The notes under the pieces are model-generated. The model ran no database searches, was not told where the DNA came from, and was given only the letters and a program-made list of their open reading frames with translations. Source: Anaerolineales bacterium (GTDB lineage: Bacteria > Chloroflexota > Anaerolineae > Anaerolineales > UBA6663). From it: DNA of 64,000 nucleotides. The position numbers and the translations under genes are program-made. Positions 17,470 through 24,959 of this stretch are shown here, piece by piece. How positions within the stretch are numbered: position 1 is the first letter of the stretch; each line of letters begins with the position of its first letter. The stretch is taken from positions 1 through 64,000 of the forward strand of contig JADLEU010000100.1 in the NCBI GenBank assembly GCA_020845955.1. Direction: 5' to 3'.

Positions 17470-19649
17470 ATGCGCCCGATCGTCCCCTGGAACGCCTGGA
17501 GCGCCCGCTGGGCCGGTCGGTCATCGTTCTGGCGCTAACCGCGGCGTTCTGGCTGGTGACGACTGCCATCGTGGCCGCACCCAATGCCGGCCTGGGCAGC
17601 GTCGACCTGTCGGTTGGCGAATCGGCGACCCAAGACATCCTCGCCCCCGTCCCTATTTCGTATGTCAGCACAGTCATGACCGAGCGCGCCCGGGCCGAGG
17701 CGGCCGCGGCCGTGCAGGATGTGTACGACGCGCCCGATGCGCGCGTAGCGCGCCAGCAGGTCCTGCTGCTGCGTGACATCCTTGACTACATCGACAGTGT
17801 GCGCGCCGACACGTTCGCCTCGTCCAGCCAGCGGGAGGCCGATCTGCTGGCCATCCAGGGTCTTGCCCTGGACACGATGGAAGCGGACCTGATCCTGAAC
17901 CTGGACAACAGCAACTGGATCGGCGTCAAAGACGAGGCGCTGAGCGTGCTCGAGCAGATGATGCGCAGCCAGGTGCGCGCCGATCAAGTCGACGACGTGC
18001 AGCGGGCCGTGCCGGCGCGCGTGAGCGTTAGCCTGAGCGAGTCGCAGGCCCAGGTCGTGGTGGCCCTGGTAGTGCACTTGATCGCGCCCAACAGCGTGTA
18101 CAACGAAACCGCCACGCTGGCGGCCCGCGACGCGGCCCGCCAGGCCGTCGAGCCGGTGGTGCGCCAGATTGTGCGCGGCCAGGCGGTTGTGGTGCGCGGG
18201 CAGGTGATCACCGCCGAAGACCTGGAAGAACTGGCCGCCCTCGGGCTGCTTGAGCCGGAGGCCAGCTGGCGTGAACCCGCCAGCGCCGTGTTGGTGACGC
18301 TGCTGATCACTGCCCTGGTCATTCTGTTCGTTGCGCGCTTCTTCCCCGAGCTCGGCGGCCGGCCGCGGCGCGTGTTGCTGGTGGGGCTGCTGTTCACCAT
18401 GTTCCTGCTGGCCGCGCGTTTGACGGTCCCCGGGCGGACCGTGCTGCCGTTCCTGTTTCCCGCGGCCGCGCTCTCACTGTTGCTAACGGTCTTCGCCAGC
18501 CCGTACCTGGCCATGCTCATCGCCATCGCCCTGGCCGCGCTGGTAAGTTATATCGGCGGCAATAGCCTGGAACTGATGCTGTACTACAGCCTGGGCGGCA
18601 TTCTGGCGCCAATGGCCGTGGGCCGCGGGGAGCGCCTCAACCAGTTCTTTTGGGCCGGTCTGGCGGTTGCGCTGGGGAACATTGGTGTGCTCCTAGTATT
18701 CCGGCTGCAGGATCCAGGCCTGGATCCCCTAGGCCTGGCCCAACTGCTGGCGGCCTGCCTGCTCAATGGCGCCATCTCGGCCTCACTCACCCTGGCTGGA
18801 TTCTTCGTGCTCGGCACCGTTTTCGATATTACCACCAGCCTGCAGTTGATCGAGCTGGCCCGCCCCGACCATCCGCTCCTGCGCTTCATTCTGCTGCACG
18901 CCCCTGGCACCTATCAGCACAGTTTGCAGGTCGCCAACCTGGCCGAGCAGGCAGCCGAACGGATTGGGGCCAACGCGATGCTGACGCGCGTGGGCGCGTT
19001 GTACCATGATTGCGGCAAAGCCCTCCACCCGCAATTCTTCGTCGAGAACCAGTTGGATGGCCTGAACATACACGACACCCTCGACCCGGCAGAGAGCGCC
19101 CGGATCATCATCGGTCACGTCCACGATGGGGTTGAAATGGCGCGCCGTCACCGCTTGCCGACGGCAGTGCGCAGCTTCATTGCCGAACATCACGGCACCC
19201 AGCGAGCCGTGTATCAATATACGCGGGCCGTGCAGGCCGCGGGCGGCGAACCGGCCGCGGTTGAGGCCTCACTCTACGTCTACCCTGGGCCTCGCCCGCA
19301 ATCCAAAGAAACCGCTTTGCTCATGCTGGCGGATGGCTGCGAAGCGCGCGCCCGATCCGAGCGGCCCAAGAGCGAGGCCGAAATCGACCGCCTGGTAAAG
19401 TCGGTGCTGGACGACCGGCAAGCGGCCGGGCAGCTCGACGATACCGGCCTGACCGTGCGCGACCTGGCGTTGATCCGCGAGTCATTTGTCGGCACGCTGA
19501 AAGGCGTCTTTCACCCGCGGCTGGAGTACCCCTCCCAAGAACGGCCCGCGCTCCCCAGCCCAACCGGATCTGACGGTGTGGCTGCGGCGTTGCCATCTGC
19601 TCCGGCTGCCAGCCCCCCGCCCGGCCAACAACCAGGGCGCGCATCCTGA
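17466..19649 (+). CDS. PgpH/YqfF-type 7TM HD phosphodiesterase (cyclic-di-AMP class)
   Basis: A 727-residue membrane protein. A first helix (about 20-42) is followed by an extracytoplasmic domain (about 45-270), seven membrane segments (about 275-455) and a cytoplasmic HD domain. The HD domain holds APGTYQHSLQVANLAEQA, the metal pair in ALYHDCGKALHP (H and D near residues 514-515), GHVHDGVEMARRH and AEHHGT. This order is that of the 7TMR-HDED/7TM-HD family, whose members hydrolyse cyclic-di-AMP. The last 40 residues are Pro/Ala-rich. Cyclic-di-AMP often controls osmolyte and potassium balance, which fits the osmolyte genes at the left of the window, though no direct link is visible. Confidence 0.88.
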   Translation: MNAPDRPLERLERPLGRSVIVLALTAAFWLVTTAIVAAPNAGLGSVDLSVGESATQDILAPVPISYVSTVMTERARAEAAAAVQDVYDAPDARVARQQVLLLRDILDYIDSVRADTFASSSQREADLLAIQGLALDTMEADLILNLDNSNWIGVKDEALSVLEQMMRSQVRADQVDDVQRAVPARVSVSLSESQAQVVVALVVHLIAPNSVYNETATLAARDAARQAVEPVVRQIVRGQAVVVRGQVITAEDLEELAALGLLEPEASWREPASAVLVTLLITALVILFVARFFPELGGRPRRVLLVGLLFTMFLLAARLTVPGRTVLPFLFPAAALSLLLTVFASPYLAMLIAIALAALVSYIGGNSLELMLYYSLGGILAPMAVGRGERLNQFFWAGLAVALGNIGVLLVFRLQDPGLDPLGLAQLLAACLLNGAISASLTLAGFFVLGTVFDITTSLQLIELARPDHPLLRFILLHAPGTYQHSLQVANLAEQAAERIGANAMLTRVGALYHDCGKALHPQFFVENQLDGLNIHDTLDPAESARIIIGHVHDGVEMARRHRLPTAVRSFIAEHHGTQRAVYQYTRAVQAAGGEPAAVEASLYVYPGPRPQSKETALLMLADGCEARARSERPKSEAEIDRLVKSVLDDRQAAGQLDDTGLTVRDLALIRESFVGTLKGVFHPRLEYPSQERPALPSPTGSDGVAAALPSAPAASPPPGQQPGRAS

Positions 19650-19652
19650 ACA

Positions 19653-20147
19653 ATGCCGGCCGGCCCTGTGAAATTCACGATTGACGTGACGATTGAGCCG
19701 CGCTATCGGCGTTGGGTGGCAGCGGCCCTGCTGCGCAGCGCCGCCCGGGTGGCGCTGCGGCAGCAGCGCGCCAGCGGGCCGGCGGCCCTTAGCGTGCTGG
19801 TGACTAATGACGCGGCCCTTCAGGCGCTAAATCGGGATTTCCTGGCGCAGGATAGGCCAACCGACGTGCTCGCCTTCCCCTCGGGTGACATCGATCCGGA
19901 AACGGGCCGCCTTTACCTGGGCGATATTGCGCTCTCTTACCCGAGCGCCAGCCGGCAGGCGCGGGGCGCTGGACACCCGGTGCGGGCGGAGCTGCAATTG
20001 CTGGTGGTGCACGGCGTCCTGCACCTGCTGGGGCGCGACCACGGCACGACCTGCGACCAGACTCGCATGTGGGCCGAGCAGGCCGCGATCCTGGCGAAGC
20101 TTGGGGCGCCCATTACCGGGCCAATCGAGCCCAGGCCCCGCGGCTGA
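19653..20147 (+). CDS. ybeY: rRNA maturation endoribonuclease YbeY
   Basis: A 164-residue metalloprotein. The zinc motif is complete: LLVVHGVLHLLGRDH gives the H-x3-H-x5-H set. The middle has ALNRDFLAQDRPTDVLAFP and YLGDIALSY, all family hallmarks. YbeY processes the 3' end of 16S rRNA and takes part in ribosome quality control. It follows the pgpH-like gene after 3 bp, the usual order in many bacteria. The N-terminus is a little long, and the first ATG is used here. Confidence 0.93.
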   Translation: MPAGPVKFTIDVTIEPRYRRWVAAALLRSAARVALRQQRASGPAALSVLVTNDAALQALNRDFLAQDRPTDVLAFPSGDIDPETGRLYLGDIALSYPSASRQARGAGHPVRAELQLLVVHGVLHLLGRDHGTTCDQTRMWAEQAAILAKLGAPITGPIEPRPRG

Positions 20148-20194
20148 GAGGGTGCGCCAGAACAAGAATGGGCCATCTTCGTGCGATATTTCTC

Positions 20195-20222
20195 TTGACA
20201 CGCGGCGTCAACAGCGTATAAT
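20195..20222 (+). promoter_or_regulatory. consensus sigma70 promoter upstream of cysM
   Basis: TTGACA (20195-20200) and TATAAT (20217-20222) with a 16-bp spacer. Both hexamers are perfect, the strongest promoter seen in the window. Transcription should start near 20229, about 200 nt before the cysM ATG. Confidence 0.75.
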
Positions 20223-20228
20223 ACCGAT

Positions 20229-20396
20229 CAAGATAGAGATGATCATGAATACCGGATTAATGGCGCGGGTTTGCATGTGTAGTGGGCGGGAGCGGTAGCC
20301 TCACGTCTACTTTTGGTTGCGCCTGATTCAGCGTTAGAAGCCAACAGACTAGAGTGGCCGCCCCCGAGTAACTACTGGGGTGCGGCTGTCTTTTTT
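20229..20396 (+). ncRNA. structured leader or small RNA ending in an intrinsic terminator
   Basis: From the predicted start to the T-tract the 168-nt transcript can fold. GGCGC (20262-20266) pairs with GCGCC (20319-20323) around an inner GTAG/CTAC stem. TTGGTT (20313-20318) can pair with AGCCAA (20339-20344), overlapping the first helix as an alternative. It ends with the hairpin GCCGC-CCCC...GGGG-GCGGC (20357-20386) followed by TTTTTT (20391-20396). It precedes cysM, so it may be an attenuator or riboswitch sensing a sulfur metabolite, or a separate small RNA. T-box, SAM-I and SAM-II consensus elements were not found. Confidence 0.5.
20357..20396 (+). terminator. intrinsic terminator in the cysM leader
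   Basis: The stem pairs GCCGC and CCCC with GGGG and GCGGC, with one bulged T, extended by AGT/ACT near the loop. It is followed by GTC and six T. It lies 34 nt upstream of the cysM ATG, so readthrough is needed for expression from the upstream promoter. Confidence 0.75.
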
Positions 20397-20430
20397 GTTG
20401 GCTGTTTCGTTTCTCTTGGACAGGTTGGCC

Positions 20431-21408
20431 ATGACTCACACACCGATATTGCCTCGCCTGCATGTGCGCGAACCGATCGACCTGGCAGCTCGCGGCCGGG
20501 TGGCCGGCGCGGCCGACCTTGTCGGCAACACGCCCCTGGTGCGGCTGCGCCGCGTCACGCAACATCTGCCGCCCGGCGTGGAAGTCTATGCCAAGGCCGA
20601 ATGGTACAACCCGAGCGGCTCCGTGAAGGACCGCCCGGCCCTCAGCATCATCCGCTCTGCCGAGGCGGAAGGCGCGCTGACGCCCAACACGGTCTTGCTC
20701 GACTCCACCTCGGGCAACATGGGCATTGCCTATGCCACGCTGGCCGGCGCACTGGGTTATGCGGTGCGGCTCGTGATCCCAGCCAATGCCAGCCCAGAGC
20801 GCCTGAGCATCCTGCGCGCCCTGGGCGCCGAGTTCACGTTGTCATCGCCTCTGGAAGGCTCAGACGGCGCGATCCGCGCGGCGCGGGCCCTGGCCGCCGC
20901 CGAGCCCGAGCGCTTTTTCTACGCCAACCAGTATAACAACCCGGCCAACTGGCAGGCCCACTACTACTCGACGGGGCCCGAGATCATCGCTCAGACCGAT
21001 GGCGCTGTTACGCACTTCGTCGCTGGCCTGGGAACCAGCGGTACCTTTACCGGCACCGGGCGCGCCCTGAAGGCCTACAACCCTGATATCGGCCTGGTAG
21101 CCTTCCAGCCCGATTCGCCTTTCCACGGTCTGGAAGGTCTCAAACATATGGACACGGCCATCGTGCCCGAGATCTTCGATCCCACGCTGGCAGACGAGAA
21201 CCTAACAGTGTCTACCGAAGCGGCGCACGCGATGACCCTGCGCCTGGCACGGGAGGAGGGCCTGTTCGTCGGCGTCTCGGCCGGGGCGGCGGCGGTGGTC
21301 GCCCTGCACATCGCGGCGCGCTTGACCTCGGGCGTGGTCGTTACGCTCTTCCCCGATTCGGGGCACAAGTACGTCAGTGAGCGCTTCTGGTATGCTGACC
21401 ATCGCTAG
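20431..21408 (+). CDS. cysM: cysteine synthase, sulfur-carrier (CysO) dependent type
   Basis: A 325-residue PLP enzyme. The internal-aldimine lysine is K66 in NPSGSVKDRPALSI. The phosphate-binding TSGNMGIAYATLAGALGY and the GLGTSGTFTGTGR glycine loop are clear. Length and neighbours match mycobacterial CysM, which uses O-phosphoserine and the thiocarboxylate of the carrier CysO rather than free sulfide. The next genes are a JAMM protease and a CysO-like carrier, which supports this type over plain CysK. I chose the ATG at 20431; an in-frame upstream start would fall inside the terminator hairpin. Substrate choice is inferred from the gene cluster. Confidence 0.9.
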   Translation: MTHTPILPRLHVREPIDLAARGRVAGAADLVGNTPLVRLRRVTQHLPPGVEVYAKAEWYNPSGSVKDRPALSIIRSAEAEGALTPNTVLLDSTSGNMGIAYATLAGALGYAVRLVIPANASPERLSILRALGAEFTLSSPLEGSDGAIRAARALAAAEPERFFYANQYNNPANWQAHYYSTGPEIIAQTDGAVTHFVAGLGTSGTFTGTGRALKAYNPDIGLVAFQPDSPFHGLEGLKHMDTAIVPEIFDPTLADENLTVSTEAAHAMTLRLAREEGLFVGVSAGAAAVVALHIAARLTSGVVVTLFPDSGHKYVSERFWYADHR

Positions 21409-21820
21409 CGGCGTCCTGCGGGCCATCCAGGCGCACGGCGAGGCCGCTTACCCGAATGAGGGTGTGGGCCTGCTGTTGGGGCGGACCCAAGCGAATGGGA
21501 AGACCACGACCGACATTCTGCCGCTGGCGAACGGCTGGGAGGTCGGCGAGCAGTCTCACCGCTACCAGGTCAGCGGCGGCGAAATGCTGGCCGCTGAATT
21601 GGAGGCGGCCCGCCGCGGGCTCGACGTGCTGGGCATCTTCCACTCACATCCCGATCACCCGGCCGAGCCCTCGCGCTTTGATTACGAGTGGGCCACCTGG
21701 CCCGGGTATTCGTACGTCATCACCACGATCGAGCAGGGCCGCGCGACAACGACCCGTTCCTGGCAGCTGCGCGACGATCGCAGCGCCTTCGACGAAGAAG
21801 TGGTCGCCCTGCCGGCGTGA
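21392..21820 (+). CDS. mec: JAMM/MPN+ metalloprotease, Mec-like (releases cysteine from CysO)
   Basis: A 142-residue single-domain JAMM protease. The glutamate is in YPNEGVGLLLG, and the zinc motif HSHPDHPAEPSRFD gives H-x-H-x10-D with the serine in place. In mycobacteria the homologue Mec cleaves the new cysteine from the carboxyl end of CysO. The start (ATG 21392) lies 17 bp inside the end of cysM; a GTG five codons upstream is possible. It is followed by cysO after 18 bp. Family, active site and context agree. Confidence 0.88.
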   Translation: MLTIASGVLRAIQAHGEAAYPNEGVGLLLGRTQANGKTTTDILPLANGWEVGEQSHRYQVSGGEMLAAELEAARRGLDVLGIFHSHPDHPAEPSRFDYEWATWPGYSYVITTIEQGRATTTRSWQLRDDRSAFDEEVVALPA

Positions 21821-21838
21821 CGTTTACCAGGAGATTGC

Positions 21839-22114
21839 ATGGCAACGATCCGCATTCCAACCCCGCTTCGGTCCTATACCGGCAGCCAAGCCGAGGTCAG
21901 CGTGACGGGCGACACCGTAGGCGCCGCGCTGAATGACTTGACCCGGCAGCACCCAGCGCTGCGACAGCACCTCTACGCCGACAGCGGCGAGCTGCGCGCT
22001 TTCGTCAATGTCTTCCTCAACGAGGAGGATGTTCGCCATATCCGTGGAGCTGACACGCCGGTCAAAAAGCAGGACCGGCTTATGATCGTGCCCAGCATCG
22101 CGGGCGGGCGCTAG
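21839..22114 (+). CDS. cysO: sulfur carrier protein CysO (ThiS/MoaD family)
   Basis: A 91-residue ubiquitin-fold carrier. It opens with MATIRIPTPLRSYTGSQAEV and contains LRAFVNVFLNEEDVRHI and RLMIVPSIAGG. Carriers of this family end in Gly-Gly, the carboxyl of which is adenylated and thiolated by a MoeB/MoeZ enzyme. Here one extra residue, arginine, follows the Gly-Gly before the stop codon. The carrier would need trimming before it can be activated, or the tail works as it is. The JAMM protease just upstream is a natural candidate for the trimming. An AGGAGAT box sits about 6 nt upstream of the ATG. Confidence 0.9.
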   Translation: MATIRIPTPLRSYTGSQAEVSVTGDTVGAALNDLTRQHPALRQHLYADSGELRAFVNVFLNEEDVRHIRGADTPVKKQDRLMIVPSIAGGR

Positions 22115-22124
22115 AGATAGCGGG

Positions 22125-22718
22125 GTGTCTACCGTGCTGTCGGCGGTCGATTACGCGGCGTTGCGCACGAACCAGGCCGCGATCGTCACGCTGCTGGTCG
22201 TCGTCTTCGACGTCTGGTGGTGGGCCGCGATGGTCATGTTGGTCATGGCCTTTGGCGCGCCTCGCCGGCAACCTGGGTTTCGCTTCATTTATGCGGGCTG
22301 GCTGCGGCCGCGCAGTTGGGTCAAGCCCGAGCCGTTGCGCGACAATGCCGAGCCTCGCCTGTTCGCCCAGAGTTTTGGCGCGGTGATGCTTCTGGCTGCC
22401 ATGATCGCGCTGCTGGCCGGTGCGCCTGTGCTGGGTCGGGCACTGGTGTGGCTGGTGGTGGCGCTGGCCGCCCTCAACCTGTTGGCCGGCTGTTGCCCGG
22501 GCGGCGCGATGCAACCTTGGCTCAACCGCCTGCGCCTGCCAGGCTTTGTCAAGGCACCGCCGCCGGGTACGTCTCCTGGCATGCGGCCGAGCAGCCGGCC
22601 GTTGCCGACTGTTGGGGTGTCCTATCGGTGTCGACCACGTTCATCGTTGATCGGCACGGACGGCCTTTCGCCGTTACCTACGGCCTGGCCAGCCAGGCCA
22701 AACTGGAACAACAATTGA
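22125..22718 (+). CDS. DUF4395-like membrane protein, C-terminus probably altered
   Basis: GTG start 11 bp after cysO. Residues about 1-135 look like the DUF4395 family: VDYAALRTNQAAIVTLLVVV, then GWLRPRSWVKPEPLRDNAEP, four membrane segments and the cysteine-containing LLAGCCPGGAMQPWL. Such genes often sit with thioredoxins and sulfur-carrier activating enzymes. The last 55 residues (from about APPPGTSPGMRPSSRPLP) are low-complexity and do not resemble the family. In the other frame the same DNA encodes a thioredoxin-like C-terminus, so a deletion has probably joined this gene to a broken thioredoxin gene. Confident for the N-terminal part only. Confidence 0.65.
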   Translation: MSTVLSAVDYAALRTNQAAIVTLLVVVFDVWWWAAMVMLVMAFGAPRRQPGFRFIYAGWLRPRSWVKPEPLRDNAEPRLFAQSFGAVMLLAAMIALLAGAPVLGRALVWLVVALAALNLLAGCCPGGAMQPWLNRLRLPGFVKAPPPGTSPGMRPSSRPLPTVGVSYRCRPRSSLIGTDGLSPLPTAWPARPNWNNN

Positions 22719-22744
22719 CAAAGGTGCAGCCGCATACAGAGGCC
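22601..22744 (+). pseudogene. remnant of a thioredoxin-family gene
   Basis: In a frame different from the DUF4395-like gene, this stretch translates as VADCWGVLSVSTTFIVDRHG followed by RPFAVTYGLASQAKLEQQL. This is the strand carrying the cis-Pro region and the last helix of a thioredoxin fold, with Ser in place of the usual cis-proline (VPTTF to VSTTF). The CxxC active site and the first half are absent. No start codon or ribosome site belongs to it. Confidence 0.55.
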
Positions 22745-22822
22745 GTGCCTGGCCGTGCCTGGCCGGCCCGAACTCGCCCACGTCAAGGTGGACGCTGAGC
22801 CGGTCGGCCCGAGGGTGTTACC

Positions 22823-24007
22823 ATGAGCTTGATACTCGAACGAATCGATCCGCAAGCGATCGAACTGTCGCACGCTGAAATTAGCCGTTACAGCCGCCAC
22901 CTCATCATGCCCGAGGTGGGGCTGGCCGGGCAAAAGCGCCTCAAGGCCGCCAGCGTGCTCTTGATTGGTACCGGCGGGCTGGGTTCGCCTCTGGGTATGT
23001 ATCTGGCCGCGGCCGGTATTGGCAAGATTGGGTTGGTGGACTTTGACGTCGTCGACGCCAGCAATCTCCAGCGGCAGGTGATCCACGGCACTGCCAGCCT
23101 TGGCCAGCTCAAGGTCGACTCGGCCAGGGCCCGGCTGCTCGACATCAACCCGGACATCGAGGTAGCGACCTACAACGAGCCGTTCACGTCCGAAAATGCT
23201 CTGGCGATCGCCCGGCCTTACGACATTATCATCGACGGCACCGACAACTTCCCCACCCGCTACCTGACAAACGACGTCTGCGTGCTGCTGGGCAAACCCA
23301 ACATCTACGGCAGCATCTTCCGCTTCGAAGGGCAGGCGTCGGTCTTCTATGCGAAAGAAGGTCCGTGTTACCGCTGCCTCTTTCCCGAGCCCCCGCCACC
23401 CGGCCTGGTGCCGTCCTGCGCGGAGGGCGGCGTGCTGGGTGTTCTGCCTGGCACCATCGGCACCATCCAGGCCACCGAGGCCATAAAGCTCATCCTGGGT
23501 ATCGGCCAGCCGCTCATCGGCCGGCTGCTGCTTTACGATGCCCTCAACCTGACCCTGGAAGAAGTCAAGCTGCGCAAGAACCCACGCTGCCTGATTTGCT
23601 CGGAGAATGCCTCGATCAAGGAGTTGGTCGACTACGAGGCATTCTGCGGCGTGCCGGGCCACGATCACGAGGAGGAGAGCGCCGGCGCCGGCTGGGACAT
23701 CACTCCTACTGAACTGGCGGCGCGGCTGGTGCAAGGCAACCACCTAAAGATCATCGACGTGCGCGAGCCGCACGAGTGGGATATTTCGCACATCGAAGGC
23801 GCCGAGATGATCCCCCTGGGGAGCCTGGCCGCCCGCATGCATGAGCTCGACTCGGCCCAGGATATTGTGCTGCAGTGCAAGACGGGCGCGCGTTCAGCAC
23901 GCGCCCTCGAGATGCTGCGCACGGCCGGATTCCGCAAGCTCAAGAACCTGAAGGGCGGCATCAATGCCTGGGCGCGTGAGGTCGATCCGTCGCTGCCGAC
24001 GTACTGA
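22823..24007 (+). CDS. moeZ: MoeZ-type adenylyltransferase/sulfurtransferase (ThiF + rhodanese)
   Basis: A 394-residue two-domain protein. Residues about 20-265 are a ThiF/MoeB domain: SRYSRHLIMPEVGLAGQKRL, ATP-binding GTGGLGSPLG, the adenylation segment DGTDNFPTRYL and the cysteine in VPSCAEGGVLGVLPG. Zinc ligands are CYRC and CLIC. Residues about 290-390 are a rhodanese domain with active-site Cys about 351 in VLQCKTGARSARA. It adenylates the carboxyl end of a sulfur carrier and transfers sulfur to it. Placed after cysM-mec-cysO it is the likely activator of CysO; in many bacteria MoeZ also serves MoaD. An intrinsic terminator follows. Confidence 0.93.
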   Translation: MSLILERIDPQAIELSHAEISRYSRHLIMPEVGLAGQKRLKAASVLLIGTGGLGSPLGMYLAAAGIGKIGLVDFDVVDASNLQRQVIHGTASLGQLKVDSARARLLDINPDIEVATYNEPFTSENALAIARPYDIIIDGTDNFPTRYLTNDVCVLLGKPNIYGSIFRFEGQASVFYAKEGPCYRCLFPEPPPPGLVPSCAEGGVLGVLPGTIGTIQATEAIKLILGIGQPLIGRLLLYDALNLTLEEVKLRKNPRCLICSENASIKELVDYEAFCGVPGHDHEEESAGAGWDITPTELAARLVQGNHLKIIDVREPHEWDISHIEGAEMIPLGSLAARMHELDSAQDIVLQCKTGARSARALEMLRTAGFRKLKNLKGGINAWAREVDPSLPTY

Positions 24008-24046
24008 CCAGCCGCCGCGAGGCCGCTTCCGCTTCCGCTGCGCCTG

Positions 24047-24073
24047 AGCCCGCTTTCGCGGGCTCTTTCTTTT
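24047..24073 (+). terminator. intrinsic terminator after moeZ
   Basis: Stem AGCCCGC / GCGGGCT (24047-24064) with a TTTC loop, followed by CTTTCTTTT. It closes the cysteine gene cluster. Confidence 0.85.
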
Positions 24074-24165
24074 CCGGCGCCCGGCCACTGACAATTGGCT
24101 ATTGCCTTCGGCTGAAAAGCCTCTTATTATCGTCCATAGTCGCTTATAGTGTTTCAAAGTGATCC

Positions 24166-24939
24166 ATGAACATCCAGGAGCCGCTGCTGACGACCGAAGA
24201 TGTGGCCAAATATCTCAACGTTGAGGTTGTGACCGTGCGGCGGCTGGTTGGACGCGGCGAGCTGGCCGCCTTCCGCGTCGGCGGCGAGTTCCGCTTCGCG
24301 CCGGCCGACGTCGAGGCCTTCCTCAAGCGCCAGTATCTCCCTGCCCATCCCGCTGTGCCGAGCGTCTCTCCGGCCCCCGGTGCACGCTACTTCGGCGAGC
24401 CGTGGCTGTCGTTGTCGGCTGTTTTGAGCCGCCGGGAGCAGCATACCGCGCGCGGCGCAAAGCCCGCTCGCGGCGAACGGTTCACCGAGCGCGCCCAGCA
24501 CGTCTTGGCGCTCACCCAGGCCGAGGCCGAGCAGCAGCAGGCCGCCGAGATCGAACCCATCCACCTGCTGCTGGCGTTAGCGGCGGAAGGCGGCGGCGGG
24601 GCCGCGCGCGCGCTGCGCGAGTGCGGCCTGACGGTCGAGACCTTGCGGGCAACCCTGGCGCAGCACCCCGACCTGGCCAGCGCGCCGCGGGCCGCGCTTG
24701 ACCAACCCCAGGCTCTGGCGGCCGGTATCAAGCAGGCGCTAGAGGCCGCCGTCGGCCAGGCCAACAAGCTGCGCCACGACTACGTGAGCACCGCGCACCT
24801 GCTGCTCGGGCTGCTCGACGACGCCCAGAGCGCCGCCATGCGGCTGCTGACCCGCCTCAATGCCAAGCCAGAGGCCATTCGTAAGCGCGCGGTGGCGGCG
24901 CTGAAGGATGACCCGGGGCACGAGGCACCCCGGCAGTAG
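24166..24939 (+). CDS. excisionase-type HTH fused to a Clp N (repeat) domain
   Basis: A 257-residue protein. Residues about 7-58 are a MerR/excisionase-like winged helix (LLTTEDVAKYLNVEVVTVRR, then GELAAFRVGGEFRFAPADVE). Residues about 100-250 hold two Clp N repeats (TERAQHVLALTQAEAEQQQA, IEPIHLLLALAAEG; HDYVSTAHLLLGLLDDAQSA), the adaptor- and substrate-binding domain of ClpA/ClpC. No AAA+ domain follows, so it cannot unfold proteins itself. The fusion may bring DNA binding under control of Clp adaptors or phospho-arginine-like signals; this is speculative. The 92-bp gap upstream is AT-rich and holds TTATTAT-like promoter sequence. Confidence 0.8.
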   Translation: MNIQEPLLTTEDVAKYLNVEVVTVRRLVGRGELAAFRVGGEFRFAPADVEAFLKRQYLPAHPAVPSVSPAPGARYFGEPWLSLSAVLSRREQHTARGAKPARGERFTERAQHVLALTQAEAEQQQAAEIEPIHLLLALAAEGGGGAARALRECGLTVETLRATLAQHPDLASAPRAALDQPQALAAGIKQALEAAVGQANKLRHDYVSTAHLLLGLLDDAQSAAMRLLTRLNAKPEAIRKRAVAALKDDPGHEAPRQ

Positions 24940-24959
24940 CCCGGCCGGCGCTCGCGGCG

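Noticed and set aside
20229-20396. Cysteine T-box in the cysM leader
   Set aside because: AGAGTGGCCGC resembles the T-box, but the bulge would read TGGC, which fits a G73 tRNA, not tRNA-Cys (U73). No AGTA loop and no clear specifier loop were found.
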